Assembly (NCBI RefSeq): GCF_041200175.1
Contig: NZ_CP165727.1
Location: 6,823,501 to 6,887,500, forward strand
Direction: 5' to 3'
Source: Streptomyces sp. R33
GTDB taxonomy: Bacteria > Actinomycetota > Actinomycetes > Streptomycetales > Streptomycetaceae
DNA length: 64,000 nt
Shown: positions 25,381 to 39,282 of the stretch, one piece after another
How positions within the stretch are numbered: the first letter of the stretch is position 1
Layout: the number at the start of each line of letters is the position of its first letter
Notes under the pieces: generated by a model
What the model saw: only the letters and a program-made list of their open reading frames with translations
Database searches by the model: none
Told to the model about the DNA's origin: nothing
Made by a program: the position numbers and the translations under genes

Positions 25381-26370
25381 ATGAAGCGCCACCTCATCTC
25401 GGCCGCCGATCTCACGCGCGACGACGCCGTCCTCATCCTCGACACCGCCGAGGAGATGGCCCGCGTCGCGGACCGGCCGATCAAGAAGCTGCCCACCCTG
25501 CGCGGCCTCACGGTCGTCAACCTCTTCTTCGAGGACTCGACCCGCACCCGGATCTCCTTCGAGGCGGCCGCCAAGCGGCTCTCCGCCGACGTCATCAACT
25601 TCTCCGCCAAGGGCTCCTCGGTCTCCAAGGGCGAGTCCCTGAAGGACACCGCGCTGACCCTCGAGGCCATGGGCGCGGACGCGGTCGTCATCCGCCACCA
25701 CGCCTCCGGCGCCCCCTACCGGCTCGCGACCTCCGGCTGGATCGACTCCGCCGTCGTCAACGCCGGCGACGGCACCCACGAGCACCCCACCCAGGCCCTG
25801 CTGGACGCCTTCACCATGCGCCGCCGCCTGGTCGGCCGCGACGCCGGCCTCGGCAAGGACCTGAACGGCCGCCGCATCACCATCGTCGGCGACGTCCTGC
25901 ACAGCCGGGTCGCCCGCTCCAACGTCCAGCTGCTCCACACGCTCGGCGCCGAGGTCACCGTCGTGGCCCCGCCCACCCTGGTCCCGATCGGCGTCGAGAG
26001 CTGGCCCTGCGAGGTCTCGTACAACCTCGACGAGGTGCTGCCGAAGTCCGACGCGGTCATGATGCTGCGTGTGCAGCGCGAACGCATGAACGCCGCCTTC
26101 TTCCCCACCGAGCGCGAGTACTCCCGCCGGTACGGGCTCGACGGCGACCGCATGGCCAAGATGCCCGAGCACGCCATCGTCATGCACCCCGGCCCGATGA
26201 ACCGCGGCATGGAGATCACCGCCGAGGTCGCCGACTCCGACCGCTGCACCGCCGTCGAGCAGGTCGCCAACGGCGTCTCCACCCGGATGGCCGTCCTGTA
26301 CCTGCTGCTCGGAGGCTCCGAGCCGGCCGTCACCACCACCAGCACGCCCCGTATCGAGGAGAGCAAGTAA
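25381..26370 (+). CDS. pyrB: Aspartate carbamoyltransferase catalytic subunit
   Basis: A 329-residue enzyme making carbamoyl-aspartate from carbamoyl phosphate and aspartate. The carbamoyl phosphate-binding FEDSTRTRISFE and the HPTQALLDAFT motif are intact. No pyrI regulatory subunit is seen; the next gene is dihydroorotase, as in ATCase classes that pair with PyrC. The last about 20 residues are a polar Ser/Thr tail. The ATG at 25381 follows CTTACGGAGCACC. pyrC starts two bases after its stop. Confidence 0.96.
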   Translation: MKRHLISAADLTRDDAVLILDTAEEMARVADRPIKKLPTLRGLTVVNLFFEDSTRTRISFEAAAKRLSADVINFSAKGSSVSKGESLKDTALTLEAMGADAVVIRHHASGAPYRLATSGWIDSAVVNAGDGTHEHPTQALLDAFTMRRRLVGRDAGLGKDLNGRRITIVGDVLHSRVARSNVQLLHTLGAEVTVVAPPTLVPIGVESWPCEVSYNLDEVLPKSDAVMMLRVQRERMNAAFFPTEREYSRRYGLDGDRMAKMPEHAIVMHPGPMNRGMEITAEVADSDRCTAVEQVANGVSTRMAVLYLLLGGSEPAVTTTSTPRIEESK

Positions 26371-26372
26371 TC

Positions 26373-27659
26373 ATGAGCAAGATCCTGATTCGTGGGGCGA
26401 AGGTTCTCGGCGGCGAGGCGCAGGACGTCCTGATCGACGGCGAGACCATCGCCGAGGTCGGCACCGGGCTGTCCGCCGAGGGCGCGACCGTCATCGAGGC
26501 CGAGGGCCAGGTCCTCCTCCCCGGCCTCGTCGACCTGCACACCCACCTGCGCGAGCCCGGCCGCGAGGACTCCGAGACCGTCCTGACCGGCACCCGCGCC
26601 GCCGCCTCCGGCGGCTACACCGCCGTCTTCGCCATGGCGAACACCTTCCCCGTCGCCGACACCGCCGGCGTCGTCGAGCAGGTCTGGCGCCTCGGCAAGG
26701 AGTCCGGCTACTGCGACGTGCAGCCCATCGGCGCCGTCACCGTCGGCCTCGAGGGCAAGCAGCTCTCCGAGCTGGGCGCCATGCACGAGTCCGCAGCCCG
26801 CGTCACCGTCTTCTCCGACGACGGCAAGTGCGTCGACGACGCCGTGATCATGCGCCGCGCCCTGGAGTACGTGAAGGCCTTCGGCGGCGTCGTCGCCCAG
26901 CACGCCCAGGAGCCCCGCCTGACCGAGGGCGCCCAGATGAACGAGGGCGTCGTCTCCGCCGAGCTGGGTCTGGGCGGCTGGCCGGCCGTCGCCGAGGAGT
27001 CGATCATCGCCCGCGACGTGCTCCTCGCCGAGCACGTCGGCTCCCGCGTGCACATCTGCCACCTCTCCACCGCCGGCTCCGTCGAGATCGTGCGCTGGGC
27101 CAAGTCCCGCGGCATCGACGTCACCGCCGAGGTCACCCCGCACCACCTGCTCCTCACCGACGAGCTGGTCCGCTCGTACAACGCGGTCTACAAGGTCAAC
27201 CCGCCGCTGCGCACCGAGCGCGACGTGATGGCCCTGCGCGAGGCGCTCGCCGACGGCACGATCGACATCGTCGCCACCGACCACGCCCCGCACCCGCACG
27301 AGGACAAGGACTGCGAGTGGGCCGCCGCCGCCATGGGCATGGTGGGCCTGGAGACCGCGCTCTCCGTCGTCCAGCAGACGATGGTCGAGACCGGACTGCT
27401 CGACTGGGCGGGCGTCGCCGAGCGGATGTCCTTCGCCCCGGCGCGGATCGGCAGCCTGGACCACCACGGCCGCCCCGTCTCGGCAGGTGAACCCGCGAAC
27501 CTGACGCTGGTCGATACCTCGTACCGTGGTGTCGTGGACCCCGCACACTTCGCCTCCCGCAGCCGCAACACGCCTTACGAGGGCCGTGAGCTGCCGGGTC
27601 GCGTCACTCACACCTTCCTGCGGGGCCGGGCAACGGTCGTGGACGGGAATCTGGCGTGA
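26373..27659 (+). CDS. pyrC: Dihydroorotase
   Basis: A 428-residue class I dihydroorotase, a metal-dependent amidohydrolase closing the dihydroorotate ring. The metal ligands are seen in DLHTHLREPG, in VHICHLST and in the late ATDHAPHPHEDKD. The length fits the family. It overlaps the following membrane-protein gene by four bases (GTGA). Confidence 0.96.
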   Translation: MSKILIRGAKVLGGEAQDVLIDGETIAEVGTGLSAEGATVIEAEGQVLLPGLVDLHTHLREPGREDSETVLTGTRAAASGGYTAVFAMANTFPVADTAGVVEQVWRLGKESGYCDVQPIGAVTVGLEGKQLSELGAMHESAARVTVFSDDGKCVDDAVIMRRALEYVKAFGGVVAQHAQEPRLTEGAQMNEGVVSAELGLGGWPAVAEESIIARDVLLAEHVGSRVHICHLSTAGSVEIVRWAKSRGIDVTAEVTPHHLLLTDELVRSYNAVYKVNPPLRTERDVMALREALADGTIDIVATDHAPHPHEDKDCEWAAAAMGMVGLETALSVVQQTMVETGLLDWAGVAERMSFAPARIGSLDHHGRPVSAGEPANLTLVDTSYRGVVDPAHFASRSRNTPYEGRELPGRVTHTFLRGRATVVDGNLA

Positions 27660-28237
27660 CACCTGCAGTAATCCATCTGGCCGCCGAGGCCGCCGAACGA
27701 CGGTCGGCGGAGGTGACGGACTGGGGCGCCCGCATCGCGTGGGTGATCGGTCTGCTCGTCCTCATCGCGTTCGTGTACTGGCTGATGCGGCAGGGCTGGA
27801 AATGGCGCGGCGCCCTGCAGAGCGATCTGCCGGAGCTGCCCGCCGCCCCCGGCGGTCTCCCCGAGCACCGGCTGGCCCTGACCGGCCGGTACCACGGGTC
27901 CACCACCGCCGGGCAGTGGCTCGACCGGATCGTCGCCCACGGTCTGGGCGTCCGCAGCCGGGTCGAGCTCACGCTCACCGACGCGGGCCTCGACGTGGTC
28001 CGTCCGGGTGCCACCGACTTCTTCGTACCGGCCGCGCAGCTGCGCGGCGCCCGCCTCGACAAGGGAATCGCGGGCAAGGTACTCACCGAGGGCGGTCTCC
28101 TCGTCGTCACCTGGGCGCACGGCGACAAGCTGATCGACTCCGGATTCCGCTCCGACCGCGCGGCCGAACACGCCGCCTGGGTCGAAGCACTCAATCTCAT
28201 GAACCAATCCATCACGACGGAAGGCGCCGAACGATGA
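27656..28237 (+). CDS. Membrane-anchored PH-like protein conserved in the pyr operon
   Basis: A 193-residue protein with one N-terminal membrane helix (about residues 24-43, ARIAWVIGLLVLIAFVYWLM). A cytoplasmic domain of about 120 residues looks like the bacterial PH-like fold, with alternating strands and the terminal helix AAEHAAWVEALNLMNQ. It overlaps both pyrC (GTGA) and carA (ATGA), so it is strictly coupled to the pathway. It is conserved at this place in Streptomyces, but its role is unknown; membrane tethering of pyrimidine enzymes is only a guess. Confidence 0.8.
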   Translation: MTPAVIHLAAEAAERRSAEVTDWGARIAWVIGLLVLIAFVYWLMRQGWKWRGALQSDLPELPAAPGGLPEHRLALTGRYHGSTTAGQWLDRIVAHGLGVRSRVELTLTDAGLDVVRPGATDFFVPAAQLRGARLDKGIAGKVLTEGGLLVVTWAHGDKLIDSGFRSDRAAEHAAWVEALNLMNQSITTEGAER

Positions 28238-29374
28238 CGACCTCCACCAGGGGAGCAGCCAAAGCTCCCGCCGTACTCGTCCTGGAGGACGGTCGGATGT
28301 TCCGCGGCCGCGCCTACGGCGCTGTGGGGGAGACCTTCGGCGAGGCCGTGTTCTCCACCGGCATGACCGGCTACCAGGAGACCCTCACCGACCCGTCGTA
28401 CCACCGGCAGGTCGTCGTGATGACCGCCCCGCACGTGGGCAACACCGGCGTCAACGACGAGGACCCCGAGTCCTCCCGCATCTGGGTCTCCGGATACGTC
28501 GTCCGCGACCCCGCCCGCATCCCCTCCAACTGGCGCTCGCAGCGCTCGCTGGACGAGGAACTGGTCAAGCAGGGCGTCGTCGGCATCTGCGGCATCGACA
28601 CCCGCGCGCTGACCCGCCACCTGCGCGAGCGCGGCGCCATGCGCGTCGGCATCTTCTCCGGCGAGGCCTGGGCGCACGTCCGCGACGAGGCCCTGCTGGC
28701 GAAGGTCCAGGCGTCCCCGCAGATGAAGGGCGCGAACCTCTCCGCCGAGGTCGCCACCAAGGAGACGTACGTCGTCCCCGCGATCGGGGAGAAGAGGTTC
28801 ACCGTCGCCGCCGTCGACCTCGGCATCAAGGGCATGACCCCGCACCGGATGGCCGAACGCGGCATCGAGGTGCACGTGCTGCCCGCCACCGCGACCGTCG
28901 AGGACGTGTACGCGGTCAACCCGGACGGCGTGTTCTTCTCCAACGGCCCGGGCGACCCGGCCACCGCCGACGGCCCCGTCGCCGTCATGCAGGGCGTCCT
29001 GGAGCGCAAGACCCCGCTCTTCGGCATCTGCTTCGGCAACCAGATCCTGGGCCGCGCGCTCGGCTTCGGCACGTACAAGCTGAAGTACGGCCACCGCGGC
29101 ATCAACCAGCCGGTGCAGGACCGCACCACCGGCAAGGTCGAGGTCACCGCGCACAACCACGGCTTCGCCGTCGACGCGCCCCTCGACAAGGTCTCCGAGA
29201 CCCCCTACGGCCGTGCCGAGGTCTCCCACGTCTGCCTGAACGACCAGGTCGTCGAAGGCCTCCAGCTGCTCGACCAGCCGGCCTTCTCCGTCCAGTACCA
29301 CCCCGAAGCAGCAGCCGGCCCGCACGACGCCGCCTACCTCTTCGACCGTTTCGTAACCCTGATGGAGGCCGAGC

Positions 29375-29382
<8 letters not shown>
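28234..29382 (+). CDS. carA: Carbamoyl-phosphate synthase small (glutaminase) subunit
   Basis: A 382-residue glutamine amidotransferase that supplies ammonia to CarB. The N-terminal CarA domain has FSTGMTGYQETLTDPSY. The class I amidotransferase domain has the nucleophile Cys in GICFGNQ, and His/Glu in YHPEAAAGP. It overlaps carB by eight bases. Confidence 0.96.
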
Positions 29383-32683
<3,301 letters not shown>

Positions 32684-32697
32684 CAGCCCGTACAGGG

Positions 32698-32739
32698 GAG
32701 GGGGACACCGGATTCGCGCAAGCGACGGGTGTCCCCCTC
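32698..32739 (+). terminator. Hairpin between carB and pyrD
   Basis: GAGGGGGACACC (32698-32709) pairs perfectly with GGTGTCCCCCTC (32728-32739), with an 18-base loop and no long T tract. It could reduce read-through into pyrD-pyrF or act as an RNA processing/stability element. Confidence 0.6.
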
Positions 32740-32769
32740 TTCATGAGCGCACGAGGGGATCTTCTCCAC

Positions 32770-33879
32770 ATGTACAAACTCTTCTTCGACCTCGTCTTCA
32801 AGCGGATGGACCCGGAGCAGGCCCACTACCTGGCCTTCCGCTGGATCCGGCTCGCGGCCCGCACCCCGGTGCTGCGCACCTTCGTGGCGGCGGCCCTGGC
32901 CCCGCGCCACAAGGAGCTGCGGACCGAGGCGCTCGGGCTGCGCATGCACGGCCCCTTCGGCCTCGCGGCGGGCTTCGACAAGAACGCCGTCGCCATCGAC
33001 GGCATGTCCATGCTCGGCTTCGACCACATCGAGATCGGCACGGTCACGGCGCAGGCGCAGCCGGGCAACCCCAAGAAGCGGCTGTTCCGGCTCGTGCCGG
33101 ACCGCGCGCTGATCAACCGGATGGGCTTCAACAACGAGGGCTCCGCTGCCGTGGCTGCCCGTCTGGCGGCCCGTGTGCCCGTTTTCAACACGGTCGTGGG
33201 CGTCAACATCGGCAAGACCAAGGTCGTGCCCGAGGAGGAGGCGGTGGCGGACTACGTCGTCTCCACCGAGCGCCTGGCCCGCCACGCGGACTACCTGGTC
33301 GTGAACGTCTCCTCGCCGAACACCCCGGGCCTGCGCAACCTCCAGGCCACCGAGTCCCTCCGGCCGCTCCTGACGGCCGTACGCGAGGCCGCGGACCGCA
33401 CGGTGACCGACCGCCGGGTCCCGCTCCTGGTGAAGATCGCGCCGGACCTCGCCGACGAGGACGTGGACGCGGTCGCGGACCTGGCCCTGGAGCTGGGCCT
33501 GGACGGCATCATCGCGACGAACACCACCATCGCGCGGGAGGGGCTCGGCCTGAAGTCCGCCCCGTCCCTCGTGAAGGAGACCGGCGGCCTGTCCGGCGCC
33601 CCGGTCAAGGAGCGCTCCCTGGAGGTCCTGCGCCGCCTGTACGCCCGTGTGGGCGACCGCCTGGTGCTGGTGGGCGTCGGGGGCATCGAGAACGCCGAGG
33701 ACGCCTGGCAGCGGATCCTGGCCGGCGCGACCCTGATCCAGGGGTACAGCGCGTTCATCTACGAGGGCCCGTTCTACGCCCGCGCCATCCACAAGGGCCT
33801 GGCCGCGCGCCTGGCCGTCAGCCCGTACGCGACCCTCGCCGAGGCCGTCGGCGCCGAAACCCGAAAGGCCGCCCAGTGA
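32770..33879 (+). CDS. pyrD: Dihydroorotate dehydrogenase (quinone), class 2
   Basis: A 369-residue FMN enzyme oxidising dihydroorotate with membrane quinone. The N-terminal helical extension (YKLFFDLVFKRMDPEQAHYLA) that docks class 2 enzymes on the membrane is present. Active-site Ser is in VVNVSSPNTPGLR, and FMN-binding motifs are ATNTTI and VGVGGIENAEDA. I chose the ATG at 32770. An in-frame ATG at 32743 has a poorer fit to the family. pyrF overlaps its stop by four bases. Confidence 0.95.
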   Translation: MYKLFFDLVFKRMDPEQAHYLAFRWIRLAARTPVLRTFVAAALAPRHKELRTEALGLRMHGPFGLAAGFDKNAVAIDGMSMLGFDHIEIGTVTAQAQPGNPKKRLFRLVPDRALINRMGFNNEGSAAVAARLAARVPVFNTVVGVNIGKTKVVPEEEAVADYVVSTERLARHADYLVVNVSSPNTPGLRNLQATESLRPLLTAVREAADRTVTDRRVPLLVKIAPDLADEDVDAVADLALELGLDGIIATNTTIAREGLGLKSAPSLVKETGGLSGAPVKERSLEVLRRLYARVGDRLVLVGVGGIENAEDAWQRILAGATLIQGYSAFIYEGPFYARAIHKGLAARLAVSPYATLAEAVGAETRKAAQ

Positions 33880-34739
33880 CCGAGACCCCCGTGAACGAGA
33901 GCGCCGTGACCCCGTTCGGCACCCGCCTGCGTGCGGCGATGGACTCCCGCGGCCCGCTGTGCGTGGGCATCGACCCGCACGCCGCCCTCCTGTCGTCGTG
34001 GGGCTTGAACGACGACGTCGCGGGCCTGGAGAAGTTCTCCCGCACGGTCGTCGAGGCGCTGGCCGACTCGGTGGCCGTCTTCAAGCCGCAGGCGGCGTTC
34101 TTCGAGCGCTTCGGCTCGAAGGGCATCGCGGTGCTGGAGCAGACCGTGGCCGACGCGCGGGCCGCGGGCACGCTGGTCGTGATGGACGCCAAGCGCGGTG
34201 ACATCGGCTCGACGATGGCCGCGTACGCGCAGACGTTCCTGTCGCCGTCCTCGCCGCTGTTCTCCGACGCCCTGACGGTGTCCCCGTACCTGGGCTACGG
34301 CTCGCTGCAGCCGGCGGTGGAACTCGCCCGCCGCTCGGGCGCGGGTCTCTTCGTCCTCGCGCTCACCTCGAACCCGGAGGGAGCGGAGGTCCAGCGCGCG
34401 GTGCGTGAGGACGGCCGCACGGTCGGCGCGACGATGCTGGGGCACCTCGCGGCGGAGAACGCGGGAGCGGCGCCCATGGGCTCCTTCGGCGCGGTGGTCG
34501 GTGCCACGCTGGGCGACCTGTCGTCCTTCGACCTGGACATCAACGGGCCGCTGCTGGCGCCCGGCATCGGTGCGCAGGGTGCGACGGCGGCCGATCTGCC
34601 GGCGGTCTTCGGCGCGGCGGTCCGCAACGTGGTCCCGAACGTCTCGCGGGGCGTGCTGAAGCACGGTCCGGACGCCGCGGCCCTGCGCGCCTCGGCCACC
34701 CGTTTCGCGGACGAGATCCGCGAGGCCGTCTCCGCCTGA
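33876..34739 (+). CDS. pyrF: Orotidine-5'-phosphate decarboxylase, type 2
   Basis: A 287-residue TIM-barrel decarboxylase making UMP. The catalytic tetrad region reads MDAKRGDIGST. CVGIDPH at the N-terminus and GATLGDL later mark the long (type 2) actinobacterial/myxobacterial form. Last gene of the pyr operon. A perfect 10-bp-stem hairpin follows. Confidence 0.95.
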   Translation: MTETPVNESAVTPFGTRLRAAMDSRGPLCVGIDPHAALLSSWGLNDDVAGLEKFSRTVVEALADSVAVFKPQAAFFERFGSKGIAVLEQTVADARAAGTLVVMDAKRGDIGSTMAAYAQTFLSPSSPLFSDALTVSPYLGYGSLQPAVELARRSGAGLFVLALTSNPEGAEVQRAVREDGRTVGATMLGHLAAENAGAAPMGSFGAVVGATLGDLSSFDLDINGPLLAPGIGAQGATAADLPAVFGAAVRNVVPNVSRGVLKHGPDAAALRASATRFADEIREAVSA

Positions 34740-35039
34740 GCCCGTTCCGGAGTGCCTCCGGGCACTCCGGTCGCACCGCACGTCGTACGGCCTGACGAAA
34801 ATCGAACGTCTTTCACCGGACAAAACCGGGGTGGTTTGTCCGTGATGTACGGTTCAGTGGAGGCTGACCAGGACTTTTCGTCCGTTCTCGCTGACTGGAG
34901 CGGCCTTGGCCGCTAGTCTCCGATCAGAGTGACGAGCAGCGAACGAGTTCCACCGCTGTTCGGGCATTCGCCTGGTGTGGCGCCCTAGGGTTCCCCACCG
35001 GTCCGTATCCGACAGTTCGACATCCGAGGTGACGTAGGC
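34740..35039. other. pyrF-sIHF intergenic region
   Basis: 300 bases without a gene. After the pyr terminator there is a second hairpin (arms 34817-34827 and 34833-34842, one bulged A, core CGGACAAA/TTTGTCCG). The rest must contain the promoter of sIHF. Candidate -10 elements such as TAGTCT near 34914 are too weak to call. Confidence 0.45.
34747..34770 (+). terminator. Terminator of the pyr operon
   Basis: CCGGAGTGCC (34747-34756) and GGCACTCCGG (34761-34770) form a perfect stem with a 4-base loop, 8 bases after pyrF. There is no U tract, as is common in Streptomyces. Confidence 0.75.
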
Positions 35040-35363
35040 GTGGCTCTTCCGCCCCTTACCCCTGAACAGCGCGCAGCCGCGCTCGAAAAGGCCGCCGCGG
35101 CTCGCCGGGAGCGGGCCGAGGTGAAGAATCGACTCAAGCACTCCGGCGCCTCGCTCCAAGAGGTCATCAAGACGGGCCAGGAGAACGACGTCATCGGCAA
35201 GATGAAGGTCTCCGCCCTGCTGGAGTCCCTGCCTGGCGTGGGCAAGGTGCGCGCCAAGCAGATCATGGAGCGCCTCGGCATCTCCGAGTCCCGGCGTGTC
35301 CGAGGTCTCGGTTCCAACCAGATCGCGTCTCTGGAGCGTGAGTTCGGCACTCCTGCCGGCTGA
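35040..35363 (+). CDS. sihf: Streptomyces integration host factor sIHF
   Basis: A 107-residue nucleoid-associated protein of the mIHF/sIHF family. A long basic N-terminal helix (AAALEKAAAARRERAEVKNRLK) is followed by a helix-two-turns-helix DNA-binding domain with LLESLPGVGKVRAKQIMERLGI. It bends DNA, affects topology and influences sporulation and antibiotic production in Streptomyces. GTG start. It lies in the usual pyrF-sIHF-gmk order, 61 bases before gmk. Confidence 0.95.
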   Translation: MALPPLTPEQRAAALEKAAAARRERAEVKNRLKHSGASLQEVIKTGQENDVIGKMKVSALLESLPGVGKVRAKQIMERLGISESRRVRGLGSNQIASLEREFGTPAG

Positions 35364-35424
35364 CGCGTTGCCTGAAGTTCTCCCGGCGTTCTCAGGCAGT
35401 CCCGAGAACCTGGATAATCGCTTT

Positions 35425-35988
35425 ATGGCAGCAGAGGTTCGTCCGCGGCTGACCGTGCTCTCCGGCCCTTCGGGGGTCGGCAAGAGCACGGTCGTCGCGC
35501 ATATGCGCAAGGTCCACCCCGAGGTATGGCTCTCGGTGTCGGCCACCACCCGCAAGCCGCGGCCCGGTGAGCGACACGGAGTCCACTACTTCTTCGTCAA
35601 CGACGACGAGTTCGACAAGCTGATCGCCAACGGCGAGCTGCTGGAGTGGGCCGAGTTCGCGGGCAACCGCTACGGCACACCGCGCGGCGCGGTGGTGGAA
35701 CGACTCGAGAACGGCGAGCCCGTTCTCCTGGAGATCGACCTCCAGGGCGCGCGACTCGTCCGCGAGTCCATGCCCGAAGCCCAGCTCGTCTTCCTGGCGC
35801 CGCCGAGCTGGGACGAGCTGGTCCGCCGGCTCACCGGCCGCGGCACCGAATCGCCCGAGGTCATCCAGCGCAGGCTGGAGACCGCCAAGGTCGAGCTCGC
35901 TGCCGAGTCCGAGTTCGACACCACCCTGGTGAACACCTCCGTCGAGGACGTGGCGCGCGAGCTGCTAGCCTTGATGGAAGTTGTCTGA
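35425..35988 (+). CDS. gmk: Guanylate kinase
   Basis: A 187-residue GMP kinase. P-loop GPSGVGKST (14-22), the GMP-binding SATTRKPRPGE and the FVNDDEFDKLIANGELLEWAEF lid are present. I placed the start at the ATG at 35425 (MAAEVRPRLTV). The frame is open upstream through the sIHF intergenic space, and a longer N-terminus cannot be excluded because the ribosome site at the ATG is weak. rpoZ follows 63 bases later. Confidence 0.94.
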   Translation: MAAEVRPRLTVLSGPSGVGKSTVVAHMRKVHPEVWLSVSATTRKPRPGERHGVHYFFVNDDEFDKLIANGELLEWAEFAGNRYGTPRGAVVERLENGEPVLLEIDLQGARLVRESMPEAQLVFLAPPSWDELVRRLTGRGTESPEVIQRRLETAKVELAAESEFDTTLVNTSVEDVARELLALMEVV

Positions 35989-36051
35989 TCGTTGATCGAT
36001 GTTCATTTCGATCAATGCTTGATCTTTCACCCATTCTTCGGAAGGTAGAGC

Positions 36052-36324
36052 GTGTCCTCTTCCATCACTGCGCCCGAGGGCATCATCAACCCGCCGATCG
36101 ACGAGCTGCTCGAGGCCACGGACTCGAAGTACAGCCTCGTGATCTACGCGGCCAAGCGCGCGCGTCAGATCAACGCGTACTACTCGCAGCTCGGTGAGGG
36201 CCTGCTCGAGTACGTCGGCCCCCTGGTGGACACCCACGTCCACGAGAAGCCGCTTTCGATCGCGCTGCGCGAGATCAACGCGGGTCTGCTGACCTCCGAG
36301 GCCATCGAGGCCCCGGCCCAGTAA
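36052..36324 (+). CDS. rpoZ: RNA polymerase omega subunit
   Basis: A 90-residue omega subunit that helps assemble RNA polymerase around beta-prime. GITNPPIDELLE-type N-terminus, the ATDSKYSLVIYAAKRARQIN core and the GLLEYVGPLVDT tail are typical of actinobacterial RpoZ. GTG start. A very strong hairpin follows 18 bases after the stop. Confidence 0.96.
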   Translation: MSSSITAPEGIINPPIDELLEATDSKYSLVIYAAKRARQINAYYSQLGEGLLEYVGPLVDTHVHEKPLSIALREINAGLLTSEAIEAPAQ

Positions 36325-36342
36325 GGCACCGAGCATTCCTTT

Positions 36343-36381
36343 CACCACAGGCCCGGCAGAACATCTGCCGGGCCTGTGGTG
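36343..36381 (+). terminator. Terminator of gmk-rpoZ (18-bp perfect stem)
   Basis: An 18-bp perfect stem (36343-36360 with 36364-36381) and a 3-base loop ACA. There is no U tract, but the stability is extreme. It separates rpoZ from coaBC. Confidence 0.85.
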
Positions 36382-36423
36382 TGTCATAGACAGGTACGAC
36401 GATCAGCCGAAGGGGCGTGTGTG

Positions 36424-37638
36424 GTGGGTAAGCCGAAGGTCGTGCTCGGAGTCAGCGGCGGGATCGCCGCGTACAAGGCGTGCGAGCTGCTGCGCCGGCT
36501 GACCGAGTCCGGACACGACGTACGGGTGGTGCCCACGGCGGCATCCCTGAACTTCGTGGGCGAGGCCACGTGGGCCGCGCTGTCCGGCAACCCGGCCGGC
36601 ACCGAGGTCTGGGAGACCGTCCACGAGGTCCCGCACGTCCGCATCGGGCAGAGCGCCGACCTCGTCGTCGTCGCCCCGGCCACCGCGGACCTGCTCGCCA
36701 AGGCCGCCCACGGCCTCGCCGACGACCTCCTCACGAACACGCTGCTCACCGCGCGCTGCCCGGTGGTCTTCGCCCCCGCCATGCACACCGAGATGTGGGA
36801 GCACCCCGCCACCCAGGAGAACGTGGCCACGCTGCGGCGCCGCGGCGCCCTCGTCATCGAGCCCGCCGTCGGCCGGCTCACCGGCAAGGACACCGGCAAG
36901 GGGCGGCTGCCCGACCCCGAGGAGATCTACGAGGTGTGCCGCAGGGTGCTGGCGCGCGGCGTGGCCGAGCCCGACCTGGCCGGCCGGCACGTGGTGATCA
37001 GCGCGGGCGGCACGCGGGAACCGCTCGACCCGGTCCGCTTCCTCGGCAACCGCTCCTCCGGCAAGCAGGGCTACGCACTGGCCCGTACGGCCGTCGCCCG
37101 CGGGGCCCGGGTCACCCTCGTGGCGGCCAACACCGCGCTTGCCGACCCGGCCGGGGTGGACGTCGTACGGGTCGGGACGGCCGTCCAGCTGCGCGAGGCG
37201 GTCCTCAAGGCGGCGGCGGACGCCGACGCCGTGGTGATGGCAGCGGCCGTGGCCGACTTCCGGCCGGCCGAGTACGCCGACGGCAAGATCAAGAAGAAGG
37301 ACGGGCAGGATCCGGCCCCGGTGGCGCTCGTCCGCAACCCAGACGTCCTCGCCGAGATCTCGGCCGACCGGGCCCTGGAAGGCCAGGTCGTGGTCGGTTT
37401 CGCCGCCGAAACTGACGATGTACTCGAGAACGGCCGGAGAAAACTGCTCCGCAAGGGGTGTGATCTTCTCGTCGTGAACGAGGTGGGCGCAGCCAAGACC
37501 TTCGGTTCTGAGGAGAACGAGGCTGTGATCCTGGCCTCCGACGGGGCGGAGACCCCGGTTCCCTACGGTCCGAAGGAGGCGCTGGCCGAAGTGATTTGGG
37601 ACCAGGTCGCCCCGCGACTCGCTCCCCGACGCGCCTGA
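36424..37638 (+). CDS. coaBC: Bifunctional phosphopantothenoylcysteine decarboxylase / phosphopantothenate-cysteine ligase
   Basis: A 404-residue Dfp/CoaBC enzyme doing two steps of coenzyme A synthesis. The N-terminal CoaC flavodoxin-like part has GVSGGIAAYKACELLRRL, the active-site His in EVPHVRIGQSADL and PAMHTEMW. The C-terminal CoaB part has SAGGTREPLDPVRFLGNRSSGKQG and the KIKKKDG motif. Start is GTG at 36424 or the adjacent GTG at 36421. AGGGG at 36411-36415 fits either. Confidence 0.94.
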   Translation: MGKPKVVLGVSGGIAAYKACELLRRLTESGHDVRVVPTAASLNFVGEATWAALSGNPAGTEVWETVHEVPHVRIGQSADLVVVAPATADLLAKAAHGLADDLLTNTLLTARCPVVFAPAMHTEMWEHPATQENVATLRRRGALVIEPAVGRLTGKDTGKGRLPDPEEIYEVCRRVLARGVAEPDLAGRHVVISAGGTREPLDPVRFLGNRSSGKQGYALARTAVARGARVTLVAANTALADPAGVDVVRVGTAVQLREAVLKAAADADAVVMAAAVADFRPAEYADGKIKKKDGQDPAPVALVRNPDVLAEISADRALEGQVVVGFAAETDDVLENGRRKLLRKGCDLLVVNEVGAAKTFGSEENEAVILASDGAETPVPYGPKEALAEVIWDQVAPRLAPRRA

Positions 37639-37667
37639 GCGACGACTCTTCTCGTAACGGATTCCAT

Positions 37668-37702
37668 GAGCCAGAATGTGAGTGCCGCAGGTCACATGGC
37701 TC
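37668..37702 (+). terminator. Hairpin between coaBC and metK
   Basis: GAGCCA (37668-37673) pairs with TGGCTC (37697-37702), and TGTGA with TCACA inside, leaving a 3-base bulge and a 10-base loop. It is 30 bases after the coaBC stop and 133 bases before metK. It may be a terminator or part of the metK leader. Confidence 0.45.
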
Positions 37703-37834
37703 CCATAGGGCGAGACGGGTGGTCCGGCAAACGGTGGCGACCGATAAACTGCATTCGGAACGTGATCGGGCGCAGCCCCCGGTGTGGTTCCGCCAAATGA
37801 TCAGCCAGCAGCCGCTGCAACCCCAGGGAGCGTT

Positions 37835-39043
<1,209 letters not shown>

Positions 39044-39069
39044 GCACGCCCCGCCGCACGGCGGACCCG

Positions 39070-39103
39070 TACGGCCCCGGACCCCCGCTGGTCCGGGGCC
39101 GTA
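39070..39103 (+). terminator. Terminator of metK
   Basis: TACGGCCCCGGACC (39070-39083) pairs perfectly with GGTCCGGGGCCGTA (39090-39103) around a 6-base loop, followed by TTGCGTT. It starts 27 bases after the metK stop. Confidence 0.85.
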
Positions 39104-39282
39104 TTGCGTTGATCGTCCGGCGCCCCGGTGCCTATGCTGCACACGCCCTCCCGGTGCGCGGGGTGACGGCTTCATCTGGAGCCGGGCACGAGCCCGGCGT
39201 TGAAGGACGGTTCCACCCGCCGCCGCCCGCCCAGATCTCGGGAGGGCACCCACTGTCGGTGGCATTTGGTAAGAATGCTGCT

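Noticed and set aside
37639..37834. Possible SAM riboswitch upstream of metK
   Set aside because: There is a hairpin and a short CCGGCAAACGG segment that recalls SAM-I/SAM-IV, but the conserved core bases and pseudoknot partners of SAM-I, SAM-II or SAM-IV could not be found.
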